A DNA stretch of 64,000 nt. Origin: an uncultured Sphingomonadaceae bacterium (GTDB lineage Bacteria > Pseudomonadota > Alphaproteobacteria > Sphingomonadales > Sphingomonadaceae). Below, in pieces: positions 27,577 to 38,022 of this stretch. The DNA is taken from assembly GCA_947504025.1 (NCBI GenBank), contig CANNFX010000001.1:558001-622000 (forward strand). The letters are read 5' to 3'. Position 1 is the stretch's first letter, and the number at the start of each line of letters is the position of its first letter. A model generated the notes under the pieces. That model was not told the origin of the DNA. It searched no databases and saw only the letters and a program-made list of their open reading frames with translations. A program made the position numbers and the translations under genes.

Positions 27577-29016
27577 ATGAATTTTACCGCCGACAGACTG
27601 CTCTTGTTTGGGGCCACTGGTGATCTTGCGCAACGAATGCTCTTGCCGTCACTTTGCGCGTTGGAGGCGGACGGGTTGCTACATCCCGATCTTAGAATAG
27701 TCGGCACGGCGCGGTCCGAACTGGATGATGCAAGCTTTCGCAATTTCGCTCGTGAAGCTCTCGAGAAGTTTATGCCCGATGACCGGCGGGGCAGCGTTGC
27801 GCAGTTCCTCAATAGATTGAGCTACCAACCACTCGATGCAACCACGCTTGAGGGCTTTAACGATTTGGCGGAAAAGGTCGGTGAACCAAAAGATGGTCTC
27901 GCGATCTTTCTGTCAACTGCACCCAGTCTATTCAAGCCGACTATCGAAGGCTTACAGCATAGCGGTTTGGCTGGCGAGAACGTCCGCATCGGTCTTGAAA
28001 AGCCACTCGGCACAGACCTTGAAACTAGCTGCGAAATCAACGACGCCGTTGCCGCGGCCTTCCCCGAAGACCGCACCTTCAGGATCGATCACTACCTCGG
28101 CAAGGAAACCGTCCAAAACCTGCTGGCACTTCGTTTTGCCAACATCATGTTCGAGCCGCTGTGGAATGCCGCACATATCGACCATGTACAAATTACCGTC
28201 GCCGAAACGGTCGGGCTTGAAGGCCGCGTAGCATTCTACGACGATGCCGGCGCGCTACGCGACATGGTGCAGAACCATATGCTCCAACTGCTCGCGCTGG
28301 TTGCGATGGAACCGCCCAGCAGCTTTGATGCAACAGCCATTCGCGACGAGAAGGTCAAAGTGCTTCGCGCGCTACGTCCGGTCGAAGGTACACAAACCGT
28401 CACTGGCCAATATCGCGCCGGTGCGGTGAACGGGGATGCCGTTCCAGGTTATGATGACGAACTGGGCAAAGATTCAGACACCGAAACCTTCGTTGCAATC
28501 AAGGCGCATGTCGACAATTGGCGTTGGAAGGGCGTGCCCTTTTACCTCCGCACCGGCAAACGGCTACCCCGACGCGTAACCGAAGTGGTGGTACAATTCC
28601 GCTGCGTCCCACATTCGATCTTCGCGGGTAAAGGCGCGAAAATGACGCCAAACCGGCTCGTCATCGGAATCCAACCGGAAGAAAATGTTGGTTTGTCATT
28701 GATGGCAAAGGTCCCCGGCCTTGACCGTGACGGCATTCGCTTGCGCGAGGTGCCGCTCGATATCGCTATGCCCGATGCCTTTATCGGCGCACACCGCCGG
28801 ATCGCATACGAACGTTTGCTGCTCGATCTGATTGAAGGCGATCAGACGCTATTCGTTCGCCGTGATGAGGTGGAAGCTCAATGGGACTGGGTCGACGCGA
28901 TCCGCGCAACCTGGTCAGTGCAGGGGATGGAGCCTCAGACTTACACCGCCGGCAGCTGGGGGCCGAGCAGCGCCATTGCCCTTGCCGAACGTGATGGAGT
29001 GACCTGGAATGAGTAA
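27577..29016 (+). CDS. zwf: Glucose-6-phosphate 1-dehydrogenase
   Basis: Oxidises glucose 6-phosphate to 6-phosphogluconolactone, making NADPH or NADH. About 479 residues. The dinucleotide fold starts with [13 protein letters not shown] and the active-site peptide RIDHYLGKE is intact. The ATG at 27577 has GGAGG ten bases upstream; an ATG at 27550 lacks a site. Its stop lies inside the edd start (8-base overlap). It is the first gene of zwf-edd-glk-eda. No pgl is seen in the window, so lactone hydrolysis must be encoded elsewhere or be spontaneous. Confidence 0.96.
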   Translation: MNFTADRLLLFGATGDLAQRMLLPSLCALEADGLLHPDLRIVGTARSELDDASFRNFAREALEKFMPDDRRGSVAQFLNRLSYQPLDATTLEGFNDLAEKVGEPKDGLAIFLSTAPSLFKPTIEGLQHSGLAGENVRIGLEKPLGTDLETSCEINDAVAAAFPEDRTFRIDHYLGKETVQNLLALRFANIMFEPLWNAAHIDHVQITVAETVGLEGRVAFYDDAGALRDMVQNHMLQLLALVAMEPPSSFDATAIRDEKVKVLRALRPVEGTQTVTGQYRAGAVNGDAVPGYDDELGKDSDTETFVAIKAHVDNWRWKGVPFYLRTGKRLPRRVTEVVVQFRCVPHSIFAGKGAKMTPNRLVIGIQPEENVGLSLMAKVPGLDRDGIRLREVPLDIAMPDAFIGAHRRIAYERLLLDLIEGDQTLFVRRDEVEAQWDWVDAIRATWSVQGMEPQTYTAGSWGPSSAIALAERDGVTWNE

Positions 29017-30820
29017 GCTCCATCCGACGCTCGAAATAGTCACTAAGAGGATCATCAAAAAGTCGCAGAATTCGCGGAAGCGTTATTTGGAAGAGCTTGA
29101 ACGCGGGTTGCAAAACCAACCCGACCGCTCGTCGGTCAGTTGTAGCAACCTCGCCCACGCCTATGCCGGAGCAGAAGAAGACCAGCAGGCACTGAAGACA
29201 TCACAAGGCCCCAATATCGGCATCGTTACTTCATATAACGATATGTTGTCGGCCCATCAGCCCTATGGCCGCTACCCTGAACGCCTAAAGATATACGCTC
29301 GCGAAATTGGTGCGACGGCGCAAGTCGCAGGCGCAACCCCTGCCATGTGCGATGGTGTAACGCAGGGCGAAGACGGTATGGAGCTGTCGCTGTTCAGCCG
29401 CGATGTAATCGCACTCAGCACCGGGGTCGCGCTCAGCCATGCGATGTATGACGGCGCTCTGATGCTGGGAATTTGTGACAAGATCGTACCCGGCCTGCTT
29501 ATCGGCGCATTGCGCTTTGGTCACTTGCCCGCGATCTTTGTGCCCAGCGGCCCGATGCCAACCGGCATTCCCAACAAGGAAAAGCAGCGCGTTCGCCAGC
29601 TTTACGCCGAAGGCAAAGCGACCCGTGACGATCTGCTCGACAGTGAAAGCAAGAGTTACCACTCGCCAGGTACTTGCACATTTTACGGCACGGCCAATTC
29701 CAACCAGATGATGATGGAGTTGATGGGATTGCATCTCCCAGGCTCGGCATTCATCCAACCTGGTACGAAACTGCGTCAGGCACTTGATCGCGAAGCAGTC
29801 CACCGCGTCGCCTCTATTGGCCACGGTAACGGCGATTACCGCCCATTGGGCCGCTGTGTGGACGAAAAGGCGATCATTAACGCCGCCGTTGGGCTTCTCG
29901 CTACGGGCGGGTCGACTAACCACGCGATCCACATTCCCGCCATGGCGCGCGCAGCCGGTGTCCAGATCGACTGGACCGATATTTCCGAACTTTCGAGCGC
30001 TGTTCCGCTTTTGGCCAGCGTCTATCCCAATGGATCAGGCGATGTGAACCATTTCCATGATGCAGGCGGCATCGGATATATCATCGGTGAATTACTCGAA
30101 AACGGGATGGCCCATGCTGACATCATGACCGTCGGCGGCGCCAGTTTAGAAGACTACGCTAAGGAACCATGTCTCGAAGATGGTTCACTGACTTGGCGCG
30201 ACATTGGAGACAGCGGCGATGAAACGATGCTCCGCACCGTCGAAAATCCGTTCCATTCTGATGGCGGCATGCGGCTGGTCGAGGGGAACCTAGGCCGAGC
30301 TTGTTTCAAGACGAGCGCTATAGGACCAGAACGGTATACCGTCGAAGCACCATGCCGCATTTTCTCGACACAGCATGCTGTCGCCGAGGCGTTCCAGAAA
30401 GGCGAACTCGATCGCGACGTTATTGTCGTTGTGCGCTTTCAAGGGCCCCGCGCCAACGGAATGCCAGAACTTCACGCACTCACCCCGCCGCTCGGCGTGT
30501 TACAGGACCGTGGATATAAGGTCGCGCTGGTAACCGATGGCCGCATGTCCGGCGCGAGCGGCAAGGTTCCTGCGGCGATCCATTGCTCACCAGAAGCACT
30601 AGGCGGCGGGCCGCTATCTCTATTGCAAGATGGTGATGTTGTGCGGCTGTGCGGCAAGAACGAAACTCTTTCGACAACCGCAGATTTGGCATCACGAGAG
30701 CCCGCTTCGGCGCCCGATGCGGCAACCGGCGTTGGGCGGGAACTCTTCGCGATGTTCCGCGCGCAGGCCGACGACGCGGAAAGGGGCGGCTCCGCGATGC
30801 TCGCCACAGCTGGCCTTTAG
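29009..30820 (+). CDS. edd: Phosphogluconate dehydratase
   Basis: Converts 6-phosphogluconate to 2-keto-3-deoxy-6-phosphogluconate. It has 603 residues and belongs to the IlvD/Edd iron-sulfur dehydratases. Landmarks are [31 protein letters not shown] and the C-terminal [17 protein letters not shown]. It overlaps zwf by 8 bases and precedes glk by 11 bases with a GGAG-type site between, so the pathway is in one operon. Confidence 0.96.
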   Translation: MSKLHPTLEIVTKRIIKKSQNSRKRYLEELERGLQNQPDRSSVSCSNLAHAYAGAEEDQQALKTSQGPNIGIVTSYNDMLSAHQPYGRYPERLKIYAREIGATAQVAGATPAMCDGVTQGEDGMELSLFSRDVIALSTGVALSHAMYDGALMLGICDKIVPGLLIGALRFGHLPAIFVPSGPMPTGIPNKEKQRVRQLYAEGKATRDDLLDSESKSYHSPGTCTFYGTANSNQMMMELMGLHLPGSAFIQPGTKLRQALDREAVHRVASIGHGNGDYRPLGRCVDEKAIINAAVGLLATGGSTNHAIHIPAMARAAGVQIDWTDISELSSAVPLLASVYPNGSGDVNHFHDAGGIGYIIGELLENGMAHADIMTVGGASLEDYAKEPCLEDGSLTWRDIGDSGDETMLRTVENPFHSDGGMRLVEGNLGRACFKTSAIGPERYTVEAPCRIFSTQHAVAEAFQKGELDRDVIVVVRFQGPRANGMPELHALTPPLGVLQDRGYKVALVTDGRMSGASGKVPAAIHCSPEALGGGPLSLLQDGDVVRLCGKNETLSTTADLASREPASAPDAATGVGRELFAMFRAQADDAERGGSAMLATAGL

Positions 30821-30831
30821 GAGCAGAATTG

Positions 30832-31806
30832 ATGGAACTTGTAACCGTAGATATTGGCGGCACACATGCTCGCTTTGCGATTGCCACTGTCGCAGGTGAT
30901 GGCGCGATCACGTTAGGCGAACCGGAGACACTCCACACAAAGGATCACGCTAGCTTTCAAACCGCTTGGGAAGACTTCAGGCAACGCAAAGGCGGCACGT
31001 TGCCCGATGCTGTTGCCATCGCAATTGCCGGTCCGGTTGGTGGCGACGTCATTCGCTTCACCAACAATCCATGGATAATTCGCCCAGCACTTGTGAAAGA
31101 AAAGCTGGGCGTGTCGAGCCACACGCTGGTCAACGATTTTGGCGCGGTAGGCCATGCGGTCGCACGTGCAGAACCTGAACATTTCATCCATCTGGCTGGG
31201 CCAGACACGCCGCTATCCAATGACGGCACAACCAGCATTCTCGGCCCTGGAACGGGCCTTGGCGTGGCCCACCTGTGGCGCGGTCAAAACGGTGACTACC
31301 GGGTACAAGCGACCGAAGGCGGCCATATCGACTTCGCACCGCTAGACTCCATCGAAGACGCTGTCCTCGCTCGCCTCCGCAAGAGGCACAATCGCGTGTC
31401 AGTCGAACGGGTTGTTGCCGGCCCTGCCATCGTTGATATCTTCCAGACGCTTGCCGCCATGGAAGGACGAGCGATAGTGGAGGAGGACGACCGCACAATC
31501 TGGACGCGGGGCATGTCGAACAAGGACAGTCTTGCCGCGGCAGCCGTCGACCGTTTCTGCTTGTCGCTGGGCAGCGTCGCGGGCGATATTGCGTTGGCGC
31601 AAGGCGGTTTTGGAGGAGTAGTTATTGCTGGCGGCCTTGGCTACCGGATCCGCGAATCCTTGCTTTCGTCCGGCTTTGCAGAGCGTTTCCGTGCGAAGGG
31701 TCGGTTTGAAAATCTCATGTCCGAAATACCGGTCAAACTCATTATTCATCCGCAGCCGGGCCTATTCGGTGCCGCTGCAGCCTATGCCAAGGAACATCTC
31801 GCATGA
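30832..31806 (+). CDS. glk: Glucokinase (bacterial Glk type)
   Basis: Phosphorylates glucose to glucose 6-phosphate with ATP. It has 324 residues from the ATG at 30832, preceded by TAGGAG. The phosphate-binding motif is DIGGTHARFAI near the start and the second is GPGTGLGVAHL. It lies between edd and eda, and its stop overlaps the eda start by 4 bases. Having glk inside the ED operon suggests uptake of free glucose, not PTS phosphorylation. Confidence 0.95.
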   Translation: MELVTVDIGGTHARFAIATVAGDGAITLGEPETLHTKDHASFQTAWEDFRQRKGGTLPDAVAIAIAGPVGGDVIRFTNNPWIIRPALVKEKLGVSSHTLVNDFGAVGHAVARAEPEHFIHLAGPDTPLSNDGTTSILGPGTGLGVAHLWRGQNGDYRVQATEGGHIDFAPLDSIEDAVLARLRKRHNRVSVERVVAGPAIVDIFQTLAAMEGRAIVEEDDRTIWTRGMSNKDSLAAAAVDRFCLSLGSVAGDIALAQGGFGGVVIAGGLGYRIRESLLSSGFAERFRAKGRFENLMSEIPVKLIIHPQPGLFGAAAAYAKEHLA

Positions 31807-32417
31807 CTGACATCGCAGCCATTATGAAGACCGCTCCGGTCATACCGGTGCTCGTGGTCGACAATGTCGCCCAGGCCCGTCCGCTGGCGGAAGCACTAGT
31901 AAACGGCGGACTACGGGTGCTGGAAGTGACTTTGCGAACACCTGCAGCACTCGATGTGATCAGGGCCATGTCCGAAGTCGACGGCGCGATTGTCGGTGCC
32001 GGAACGGTCACAAATTCGGCGGAGCTGGACCAGGCTATCGCGGCAGGTAGCGAGTTCATCGTATCGCCTGGCTTGACCGAAAGTCTCGGCAAGGCAGCGA
32101 TCACAGCAGGCATTCCGTTCCTGCCCGGTACAGCGAACGCTGGTGATATCATGCGCGGGCTCGACCTTGGCCTGACCCATTTCAAATTTTTCCCGGCTAC
32201 GGCGGCTGGCGGCATCCCCGCACTAAAGGCACTCGCTGCGCCGTTTGGCCAAATAAAGTTCTGCCCGACAGGCGGCATCAGCGAAGCCACCGCGCCTGAC
32301 TGGCTCGCCATTGAACCAGTGCTGTGCGTCGGCGGCAGCTGGATCGCGCCACGCGGCACTTCTGACTATGTCGGTGTAGCTGAAACCGCCCGAAAGGCAG
32401 CAGGATTGACCATATGA
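31803..32417 (+). CDS. eda: KDPG aldolase
   Basis: Cleaves 2-keto-3-deoxy-6-phosphogluconate to pyruvate and glyceraldehyde 3-phosphate, completing the Entner-Doudoroff route. It has 204 residues. The Schiff-base Lys128 lies in THFKFFPA, and the general-base Glu41 in VLEVTLRT. ATGA overlaps join it to glk and to the next gene, a PEP-carboxylase-like protein. That overlap implies the latter is made together with the ED enzymes. Confidence 0.96.
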   Translation: MTDIAAIMKTAPVIPVLVVDNVAQARPLAEALVNGGLRVLEVTLRTPAALDVIRAMSEVDGAIVGAGTVTNSAELDQAIAAGSEFIVSPGLTESLGKAAITAGIPFLPGTANAGDIMRGLDLGLTHFKFFPATAAGGIPALKALAAPFGQIKFCPTGGISEATAPDWLAIEPVLCVGGSWIAPRGTSDYVGVAETARKAAGLTI

Positions 32418-35197
32418 AGACCGTCGCCGATCTTACCCAACGCCTGAAGGAAATGCACCGGCAGACCGCTGAAACGCCAATTTTCAACCCGGTATTTCAG
32501 CTCAGTCTCGAACTTTCACGTGAGCTGGAAGGCGGTCGCCTGACGTTGTCCGATATGGCAAGCATGGTCGCTGAATTGGAATGCGACGGGCTAAAGTCAC
32601 GCGCCGCCCGCCTCAGACGTCTGGTTGCCCCAGTGGAGACCAACGAAAATCTCGACGTATTACGCAACGATTTGCGGTCGGGCAGCGGAAATTTCGAAGA
32701 GTTCCGCGAAAAATGGGAGCGCCCGCAGCTCCACACCGTGTTTACAGCCCATCCAACATTCCTGTTGACCGATGCGCAGTCGAAATCTGTCGCGGAAGCC
32801 GCATCAAAGTCAGACGACATAGACGAAACTGTTTGCGCCGCTCCCGAGATACGTCAGGCAATAACGCTCGATTACGAACATGGTTGCGCGATGGAGGCGA
32901 TCGCTAATGCCGCCGATGCAAGAGACACAATCGTCGGCGAAGTTTTGGAGGTCGCCCGCACGCGATATCCGGATCAGTGGCACAAATTCGCACCGGTTCC
33001 GGTGCGTTTTGCCAGCTGGGTTGGATATGACATGGATGGTCGCACCGACATCGCCTGGTACACCTCTCTGGCTTTTCGCCTTTCTGAAAAGGCTGCACGG
33101 CTCGAACGCTATGCCACCAAGTTGGATAGCATTTCGGCTGGCCACGCACTCATCGCCAAATTGCGTGCCGCAGGTGAACAGGCGGCAGGACACTCCGCAA
33201 CATTCCGCACCGATTTGTCTGACCCTACCGCCCTGAGCGCGGCGGCCAATGCTCTGACTGCTGACAATTCGGACAAGCTCATCAGCCTCATACCGGTGAT
33301 CAAGCAACTCGAAACCGAAGCCGTTGGTGCTGACGAGGCAACTGCTGTTGCGCTTAAGACACTAGCCGCTGCTATGCGCGCTGACGGCCTTGGCGCAGGC
33401 TGGATCCACTTCCGCGTCAACGCCAAGCAGTTGCATAACGGTATCCGCCGTCGGATCGACGATGATGCGGCGCTAGACCTGGGCAGCAGAGGTGCGATGG
33501 CGACCTTGCGTCAAATGCTTGATGACGTTCAGCCGCTTCGCACCAATTTCGCGGCGCTCGCTATCGAGAGCAGTACGGCGATACGCCAATTCATAGCTAT
33601 GGCTCAGATTTTAAAGCATATCGACGCCGACGCACCAATCCGGATGTTGATCGCTGAATGCGAACAGCCTGCCACTATCCTTGCCGCCCTCTATTTCGCC
33701 AAACTGTTCGGAATTGAGAATAAAGTCGACGTCTCACCACTGTTCGAAACTGAAAGTGCGCTCGAACATGGCGGGCGGTTCCTCGATGCTTTGCTCGCAG
33801 AGCCCGCCTACTGCGAATATGCAAGGCGCCGTGGCCGCGTTTGCATTCAGACCGGCTTTTCCGACGCGGGACGCTTTGTTGGGCAGATACCTGCCAGCCT
33901 GGCTATCGAACGTCTTCAGGGCCGCATGGCTGACGCAATGAAGGCCAATAGCCTGACAGATGTGGCCGCGCTTATCTTCAACACGCACGGCGAAAGCATG
34001 GGCCGGGGCGCTCATCCCAACAGCTTCGAAGACCGGCTCGAATGGCCGTTATCGCCTTGGACACGTCGCCGCTTCGTACGAGCGGGCATAAGGTTGGAAC
34101 CCGAAGTCAGCTTCCAGGGCGGAGACGGATATATGTTCTTCTCGACACCAGAACTGGCGCTCGCAACGCTCTCGCGCATTGTCCAATTGAAACCCGCTGA
34201 AACCGATATAAAAGCCCCTGTAGACGAGTTTTACCGGCGCACAGACCTTAGCCTCGACTTCTACCGGGCAATACGGACCCACCAGCACCGGCACTTGCGG
34301 TCGAAGACTTACTCCCGCGCCGTGACTGCGTTCGGCCTCGGAATGCTCAACGGAACCGGTAGCCGCGTTTCTCGCCGCCAATCGGACCTTGCAGCCGACC
34401 GCGCGATGACGTTGCGCCAGATCCGCGCCATTCCGCATAATTCCGTACTCCAGCAACTGGGTTATCCGGTGAATGTCATCGCCGGTGTCGGCAGTGCGGC
34501 AGACGGGAATTACGAGGATATTGCCTCGCTTCTGAAAAACTCGCCGCGTGGCCGTCAATTGATGCGCCTGGTTCGTGCCTCCAACGCGCTGGCAAGCATC
34601 AAGACTGTCGCGGCCTATGGTGAGCTGTTCAACTCGGCCTATTGGGCTAGCCGCCCCTATCGCGGCACCGAGAGCCATTTGTCCGATGCTTGTGAGGCGC
34701 TGGCAGAATATCTCACAACAGATGACCGAACCGGTGTCTTCCGACGGCTCGCCTCTCGTCTCCGCGTCGACGCGCTGAAGCTACACCGCCTGTTTGAATT
34801 TCTTCCTGACGAGAAGCCACTGGAAGACCGCGAGCATGTGCGCCGCGCCATCGGCGTGCTTCAGGCTCTGCGCTTGGCGCTGCTCCAACATATGTTTCTG
34901 CGCGCTGTTGGTCTGCCGGCTTTCAGCCGTGCAAACGATATCAGCCGCGAAGATGTACTGGAAATGGTCTTCAGTCTGCGCATTGACGATGCACTTGCCC
35001 AGATGCGCCGAGCCTTTCCGACAAAGTTTCCCGGTGTCGGAGACTTCGAGATGGACGCGCCAAGCGACTATCCCGATGGCGACGGAGAGGGATATGCGGC
35101 ATTGCACCGCGATTATATCGACCCGATCGATCAGGCGAACCAGCTCGCTCTTAGGATCAGCGGAGCAATTGCCAATGAATTCGGTGCGCATGGCTAG
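32414..35197 (+). CDS. Divergent phosphoenolpyruvate carboxylase-like protein
   Basis: A 927-residue protein of PEP carboxylase length with the family's ordered motifs in altered form. TAHPTF at 111-116 replaces TAHPTE, keeping the catalytic-type His113. SWVGYDMDGR at 201-210 stands for GGDRDGNP. PLFET at 443-447 is intact. GFSDAGR at 481-487 replaces GYSDSGKD. HGESMGRGAHP at 525-535 replaces HGRGG-x-xGRGG, losing the first Arg but keeping R531. The C-terminus ends GAHG, where PEPCs usually end NTG. It may be a functional variant of the enzyme in this order or a homologue with a new role. Its ATG overlaps eda by 4 bases, linking it to ED pyruvate production. Confidence 0.75.
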   Translation: MKTVADLTQRLKEMHRQTAETPIFNPVFQLSLELSRELEGGRLTLSDMASMVAELECDGLKSRAARLRRLVAPVETNENLDVLRNDLRSGSGNFEEFREKWERPQLHTVFTAHPTFLLTDAQSKSVAEAASKSDDIDETVCAAPEIRQAITLDYEHGCAMEAIANAADARDTIVGEVLEVARTRYPDQWHKFAPVPVRFASWVGYDMDGRTDIAWYTSLAFRLSEKAARLERYATKLDSISAGHALIAKLRAAGEQAAGHSATFRTDLSDPTALSAAANALTADNSDKLISLIPVIKQLETEAVGADEATAVALKTLAAAMRADGLGAGWIHFRVNAKQLHNGIRRRIDDDAALDLGSRGAMATLRQMLDDVQPLRTNFAALAIESSTAIRQFIAMAQILKHIDADAPIRMLIAECEQPATILAALYFAKLFGIENKVDVSPLFETESALEHGGRFLDALLAEPAYCEYARRRGRVCIQTGFSDAGRFVGQIPASLAIERLQGRMADAMKANSLTDVAALIFNTHGESMGRGAHPNSFEDRLEWPLSPWTRRRFVRAGIRLEPEVSFQGGDGYMFFSTPELALATLSRIVQLKPAETDIKAPVDEFYRRTDLSLDFYRAIRTHQHRHLRSKTYSRAVTAFGLGMLNGTGSRVSRRQSDLAADRAMTLRQIRAIPHNSVLQQLGYPVNVIAGVGSAADGNYEDIASLLKNSPRGRQLMRLVRASNALASIKTVAAYGELFNSAYWASRPYRGTESHLSDACEALAEYLTTDDRTGVFRRLASRLRVDALKLHRLFEFLPDEKPLEDREHVRRAIGVLQALRLALLQHMFLRAVGLPAFSRANDISREDVLEMVFSLRIDDALAQMRRAFPTKFPGVGDFEMDAPSDYPDGDGEGYAALHRDYIDPIDQANQLALRISGAIANEFGAHG

Positions 35198-35255
35198 CTG
35201 CTAATTTTGGACGTTAACTTTTATACTATGAGCGTTTCACAAAGGGACGCCCGTT

Positions 35256-36047
35256 TTGAGGCTCTGGAACTATTTGCCAAAACAGCGCATTAAACTGCGT
35301 ATGGACCCGATGATTAAATGGATTGGCGGCGCGACAGCCGGAATTGCTCTGCTCTTTGGTGGCGCGACCGTGGCTGCTCAGTTGATGGATGGTGATAAGC
35401 CACCAACAATCGAGGCTGCTCCCGTCCTCACGATGGAAGAGGCTATTCCGGCCGATGATGCCAATACGGATGCTGTCCAGTCCCTTCAGCAACCCGAAAT
35501 GGTGTCAAACCCTGTCGTGCAAGCGATCCCGGAGTCCACACCAAAGCCACCCGCAGCCCGTCAGAAAAAGCCAAGCGCTTCGGACTCGCGGTTCGTCATA
35601 AAACGGATCCTGCCTATCGATGGCCCGATCAAATATGGCGAATGGCATTGGGATGACGAAGGTGTGCCTGATGGCCCGCTGATAATGACAGTCGACCTCG
35701 ACGCCCGCGTTATTTCAGTCTTCCGCGGGGGTTATGAGATTGGTGCGGCGGCGGTCCTGCTTGGTACCCAGGACCACCCCACACCGCTCGGCACATTTCC
35801 GATCATGTCGAAAGAACGGCACAATGTTTCGGAGAAATACAATAATGCACCGATGCCTTACACGCTTCGCCTGACGCGCGATGGCATTGCCATCCACGGT
35901 TCACAGGTCGAAAACGGTTTTGCCAGCCACGGCTGTGTCGGGGCTCCGAACGAATTCGCAGCTAAGATTTTTGCCATCGCCAAGCGAGGCGACAAGGTGA
36001 TCATCACCCGCGGTGAAACCATGTCGATGGGCGACTCAATCATCTGA
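35256..36047 (+). CDS. L,D-transpeptidase (YkuD family), membrane-anchored
   Basis: A 263-residue envelope enzyme. An N-terminal hydrophobic anchor lies at about 20-44, followed by a Pro-rich linker and a YkuD domain at about 140-250. The catalytic motif is HG at 214-215 and SHGCVG with C227; the usual form is SxGCIR. It would make 3-3 peptidoglycan cross-links or attach proteins. The TTG at 35256 has AAGGGA 8 bases upstream and is preferred; an ATG at 35301 lacks a site. Its last 12 bases overlap the convergent tilS gene tail to tail. Confidence 0.85.
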   Translation: MRLWNYLPKQRIKLRMDPMIKWIGGATAGIALLFGGATVAAQLMDGDKPPTIEAAPVLTMEEAIPADDANTDAVQSLQQPEMVSNPVVQAIPESTPKPPAARQKKPSASDSRFVIKRILPIDGPIKYGEWHWDDEGVPDGPLIMTVDLDARVISVFRGGYEIGAAAVLLGTQDHPTPLGTFPIMSKERHNVSEKYNNAPMPYTLRLTRDGIAIHGSQVENGFASHGCVGAPNEFAAKIFAIAKRGDKVIITRGETMSMGDSII

Positions 36048-37031
36048 TGGTTTAATTTTTCGCCCTTCCTCGGCACGAAAATTCCACAGCCCACGGCGAG
36101 CAGTGGCCACTACGCCCCCGAGCGACGCGCCTTTGCCGCGCACCAACGCATCCATCAACCGAGCCAGGCTGCCTCCGCGCGGGGAAGCTCCGAAACTTGC
36201 AAAAATACGCGCGATTACCCGTAGCCGGATAGCGTATGGCGCGACCGGACGGTAGATAAGTGTATCAGCGCTGCGTTCTACACAGTCCTGCCATTCAGTG
36301 TCTGCTGCCCAATCCAGCGCCTCGTCAGCATCAGCCATATGGGCTGCGCTGATGGCAAGCGATCCCGCATCAATCCAATCCGCGTCACGAAGAGCCTTCC
36401 TGATACGAACACGATCAAACGCGTCGTCCTCGTTCGAAGGATCAGTAGCCGGAACTATATCAGCGGCCTGACAGACTTCGGCGAGCTCACTCCGCCGCCA
36501 CTCAAGAAACGGTCTGACAAGCGGCAATTCGGTTGCTGGGATTCTGCCAAGGGAGCGGATTCCGGCAAGGCCAGCAACGCCGCTGCCCCGGTTCAAACGC
36601 ATCATGAGGGTTTCGGCCTGGTCATCGGCATGATGCCCGGTAGCAAGCGTAGATAACCCGCGCTCGTTCATCCAACCGGCTAGTGCTTGGTAACGCGCCT
36701 TGCGAGCCTCATTCTGGAGGTTGCCCTCCGCCACCTCGACTGTGAGGATGCGATGTTCAACGCCCAGTTCGGCGCATAGATCGGCGACCATTGCAGCCTC
36801 ATCAGCCGCCTCTGGCCGCAGTCCGTGATCAACCGTCGCCGCTTCGATGACGTCTGGCATTGCTGCATGGGCCAGCAAGAGCAAAGCTATGCTGTCAGGC
36901 CCGCCAGAAACGGCCAAGCCCAATTTGTTGCCAGTTTTCCAGATCCGCTCCAGATCGGAGCGGAACCGGTCAATCAATTCAGAGTCGAGTGCCCTATCAA
37001 TTGCAACTGACCTTTGCAGTCTGAGCGGCAT
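36036..37031 (-). CDS. tilS: tRNA(Ile)-lysidine synthase
   Basis: Modifies C34 of tRNA-Ile(CAU) to lysidine. About 331 residues. The PP-loop ATP-binding motif is SGGPDS at 42-47 when counted from the ATG at 37031. ATGHHADDQAET is the second signature. The start is uncertain: the ATG at 37031 overlaps the upstream gene by 35 bases and has no clear Shine-Dalgarno. A TTG at 36977, just after the upstream stop, is the alternative. It ends inside the last 12 bases of the opposite L,D-transpeptidase gene. Confidence 0.92.
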   Translation of the reverse strand: MPLRLQRSVAIDRALDSELIDRFRSDLERIWKTGNKLGLAVSGGPDSIALLLLAHAAMPDVIEAATVDHGLRPEAADEAAMVADLCAELGVEHRILTVEVAEGNLQNEARKARYQALAGWMNERGLSTLATGHHADDQAETLMMRLNRGSGVAGLAGIRSLGRIPATELPLVRPFLEWRRSELAEVCQAADIVPATDPSNEDDAFDRVRIRKALRDADWIDAGSLAISAAHMADADEALDWAADTEWQDCVERSADTLIYRPVAPYAIRLRVIARIFASFGASPRGGSLARLMDALVRGKGASLGGVVATARRGLWNFRAEEGRKIKPSDD

Positions 37032-37887
37032 AGCGCGACTGCAGACGGCCTGTTGCCAGTGCTGGATAAGTGTCACCAAACTCCGCAAGCGCAATACAGG
37101 CCCGGCCTGTGTCCTTCAGCACAATCATCGTTTCCGCCAGATATAGCAAGCTGTCGCCAGCGCGTGCGCCAGTTTTATCAGCCTGGTAGTTCTGCAGGAA
37201 CCAAGGTGCAGCATCGCGGGCCTTGCCATCATCTAGATAAGCGCGGCCGAGCAGATTACGGCCATAAGTGGTGCGCCAGTGGTTAGGATTCTTATCAAGG
37301 AATATTCGCAACTGCTGCTGCGCTTCGGGATAGTAGCCCGCATTCCATAGCCGGAAGCCATATGAGTACTCATCATCTGCCGCATCATCAGTCGATGGTT
37401 TGGCAATCGCGCTCACCGCAGCGATCCGTTCTGCAGTGGGGCCACTCTGTTCGCTAGGGGCCGGAGTAGGCGTTAGAGTGCTAGTTGCCGCCACGGGCGT
37501 GGTGGTCGCTGCTGGCGAACTCTCCAGCGCCGAGAGCCGCGACGACAATAGTGCAATACCGTTCGTATTTTCTTCAGTCTGCGAAGTTAGCCGCTGCATC
37601 TGAGATTCCAGCGCATCGAGCCGGACGAGGATATCGGTAACCGCCGTTGTAGACGGTGCCAATGGCGTTTGCGTAGACTGCGAGCTGCCAATTTCAGGTT
37701 CGAAGAAGCGTCCAGCCCCGCCAGGGAACACCTTACGCTGCAGTGCACGGACTTCGGATTCAAGCTTCTCCACTCGCAGTGATGTATTGTTCTGGGCACT
37801 CGCTGCAGAGGCAGAGCCTAACATTGCTCCAGAGATTGCCAAAGCCGTCAGGCAGGAAAGGCCGGTCCGGCCGATCAGGTTACGCAT
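36997..37887 (-). CDS. YbgF/CpoB-like periplasmic coiled-coil TPR protein
   Basis: A 296-residue exported protein. The signal peptide ends near residue 31 (ASA-QN). A coiled coil at about 33-100 (VEKLESEVRALQRKVF) is followed by a low-complexity linker and TPR-like repeats at about 165-290 (YYPEAQQQLRIFLDKNP). This is the layout of CpoB, which coordinates the Tol-Pal system and peptidoglycan synthesis at division. The tol-pal genes are not next to it here, so the name rests on architecture. GGGAG lies upstream of the ATG at 37887. It follows the rodZ gene and leads into tilS. Confidence 0.82.
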   Translation of the reverse strand: MRNLIGRTGLSCLTALAISGAMLGSASAASAQNNTSLRVEKLESEVRALQRKVFPGGAGRFFEPEIGSSQSTQTPLAPSTTAVTDILVRLDALESQMQRLTSQTEENTNGIALLSSRLSALESSPAATTTPVAATSTLTPTPAPSEQSGPTAERIAAVSAIAKPSTDDAADDEYSYGFRLWNAGYYPEAQQQLRIFLDKNPNHWRTTYGRNLLGRAYLDDGKARDAAPWFLQNYQADKTGARAGDSLLYLAETMIVLKDTGRACIALAEFGDTYPALATGRLQSRYAAQTAKVSCN

Positions 37888-38022
37888 GATATTTCGTGCT
37901 CCCGTATCCGTTGATTGCGCCAGAATGGCCATGCTTGGCCGAACATGCGCTGAATGATTAACTATATTTGCCGTAGGAGTTCGCCCTTGTCGAGCGCTCA
38001 CCCGCAACCTTGGGGATATTGC

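Noticed and set aside
35228..35293. A 21-codon frame before the L,D-transpeptidase
   Set aside because: It has no Shine-Dalgarno sequence, and its frame differs from the downstream gene with no clear coupling; probably chance.
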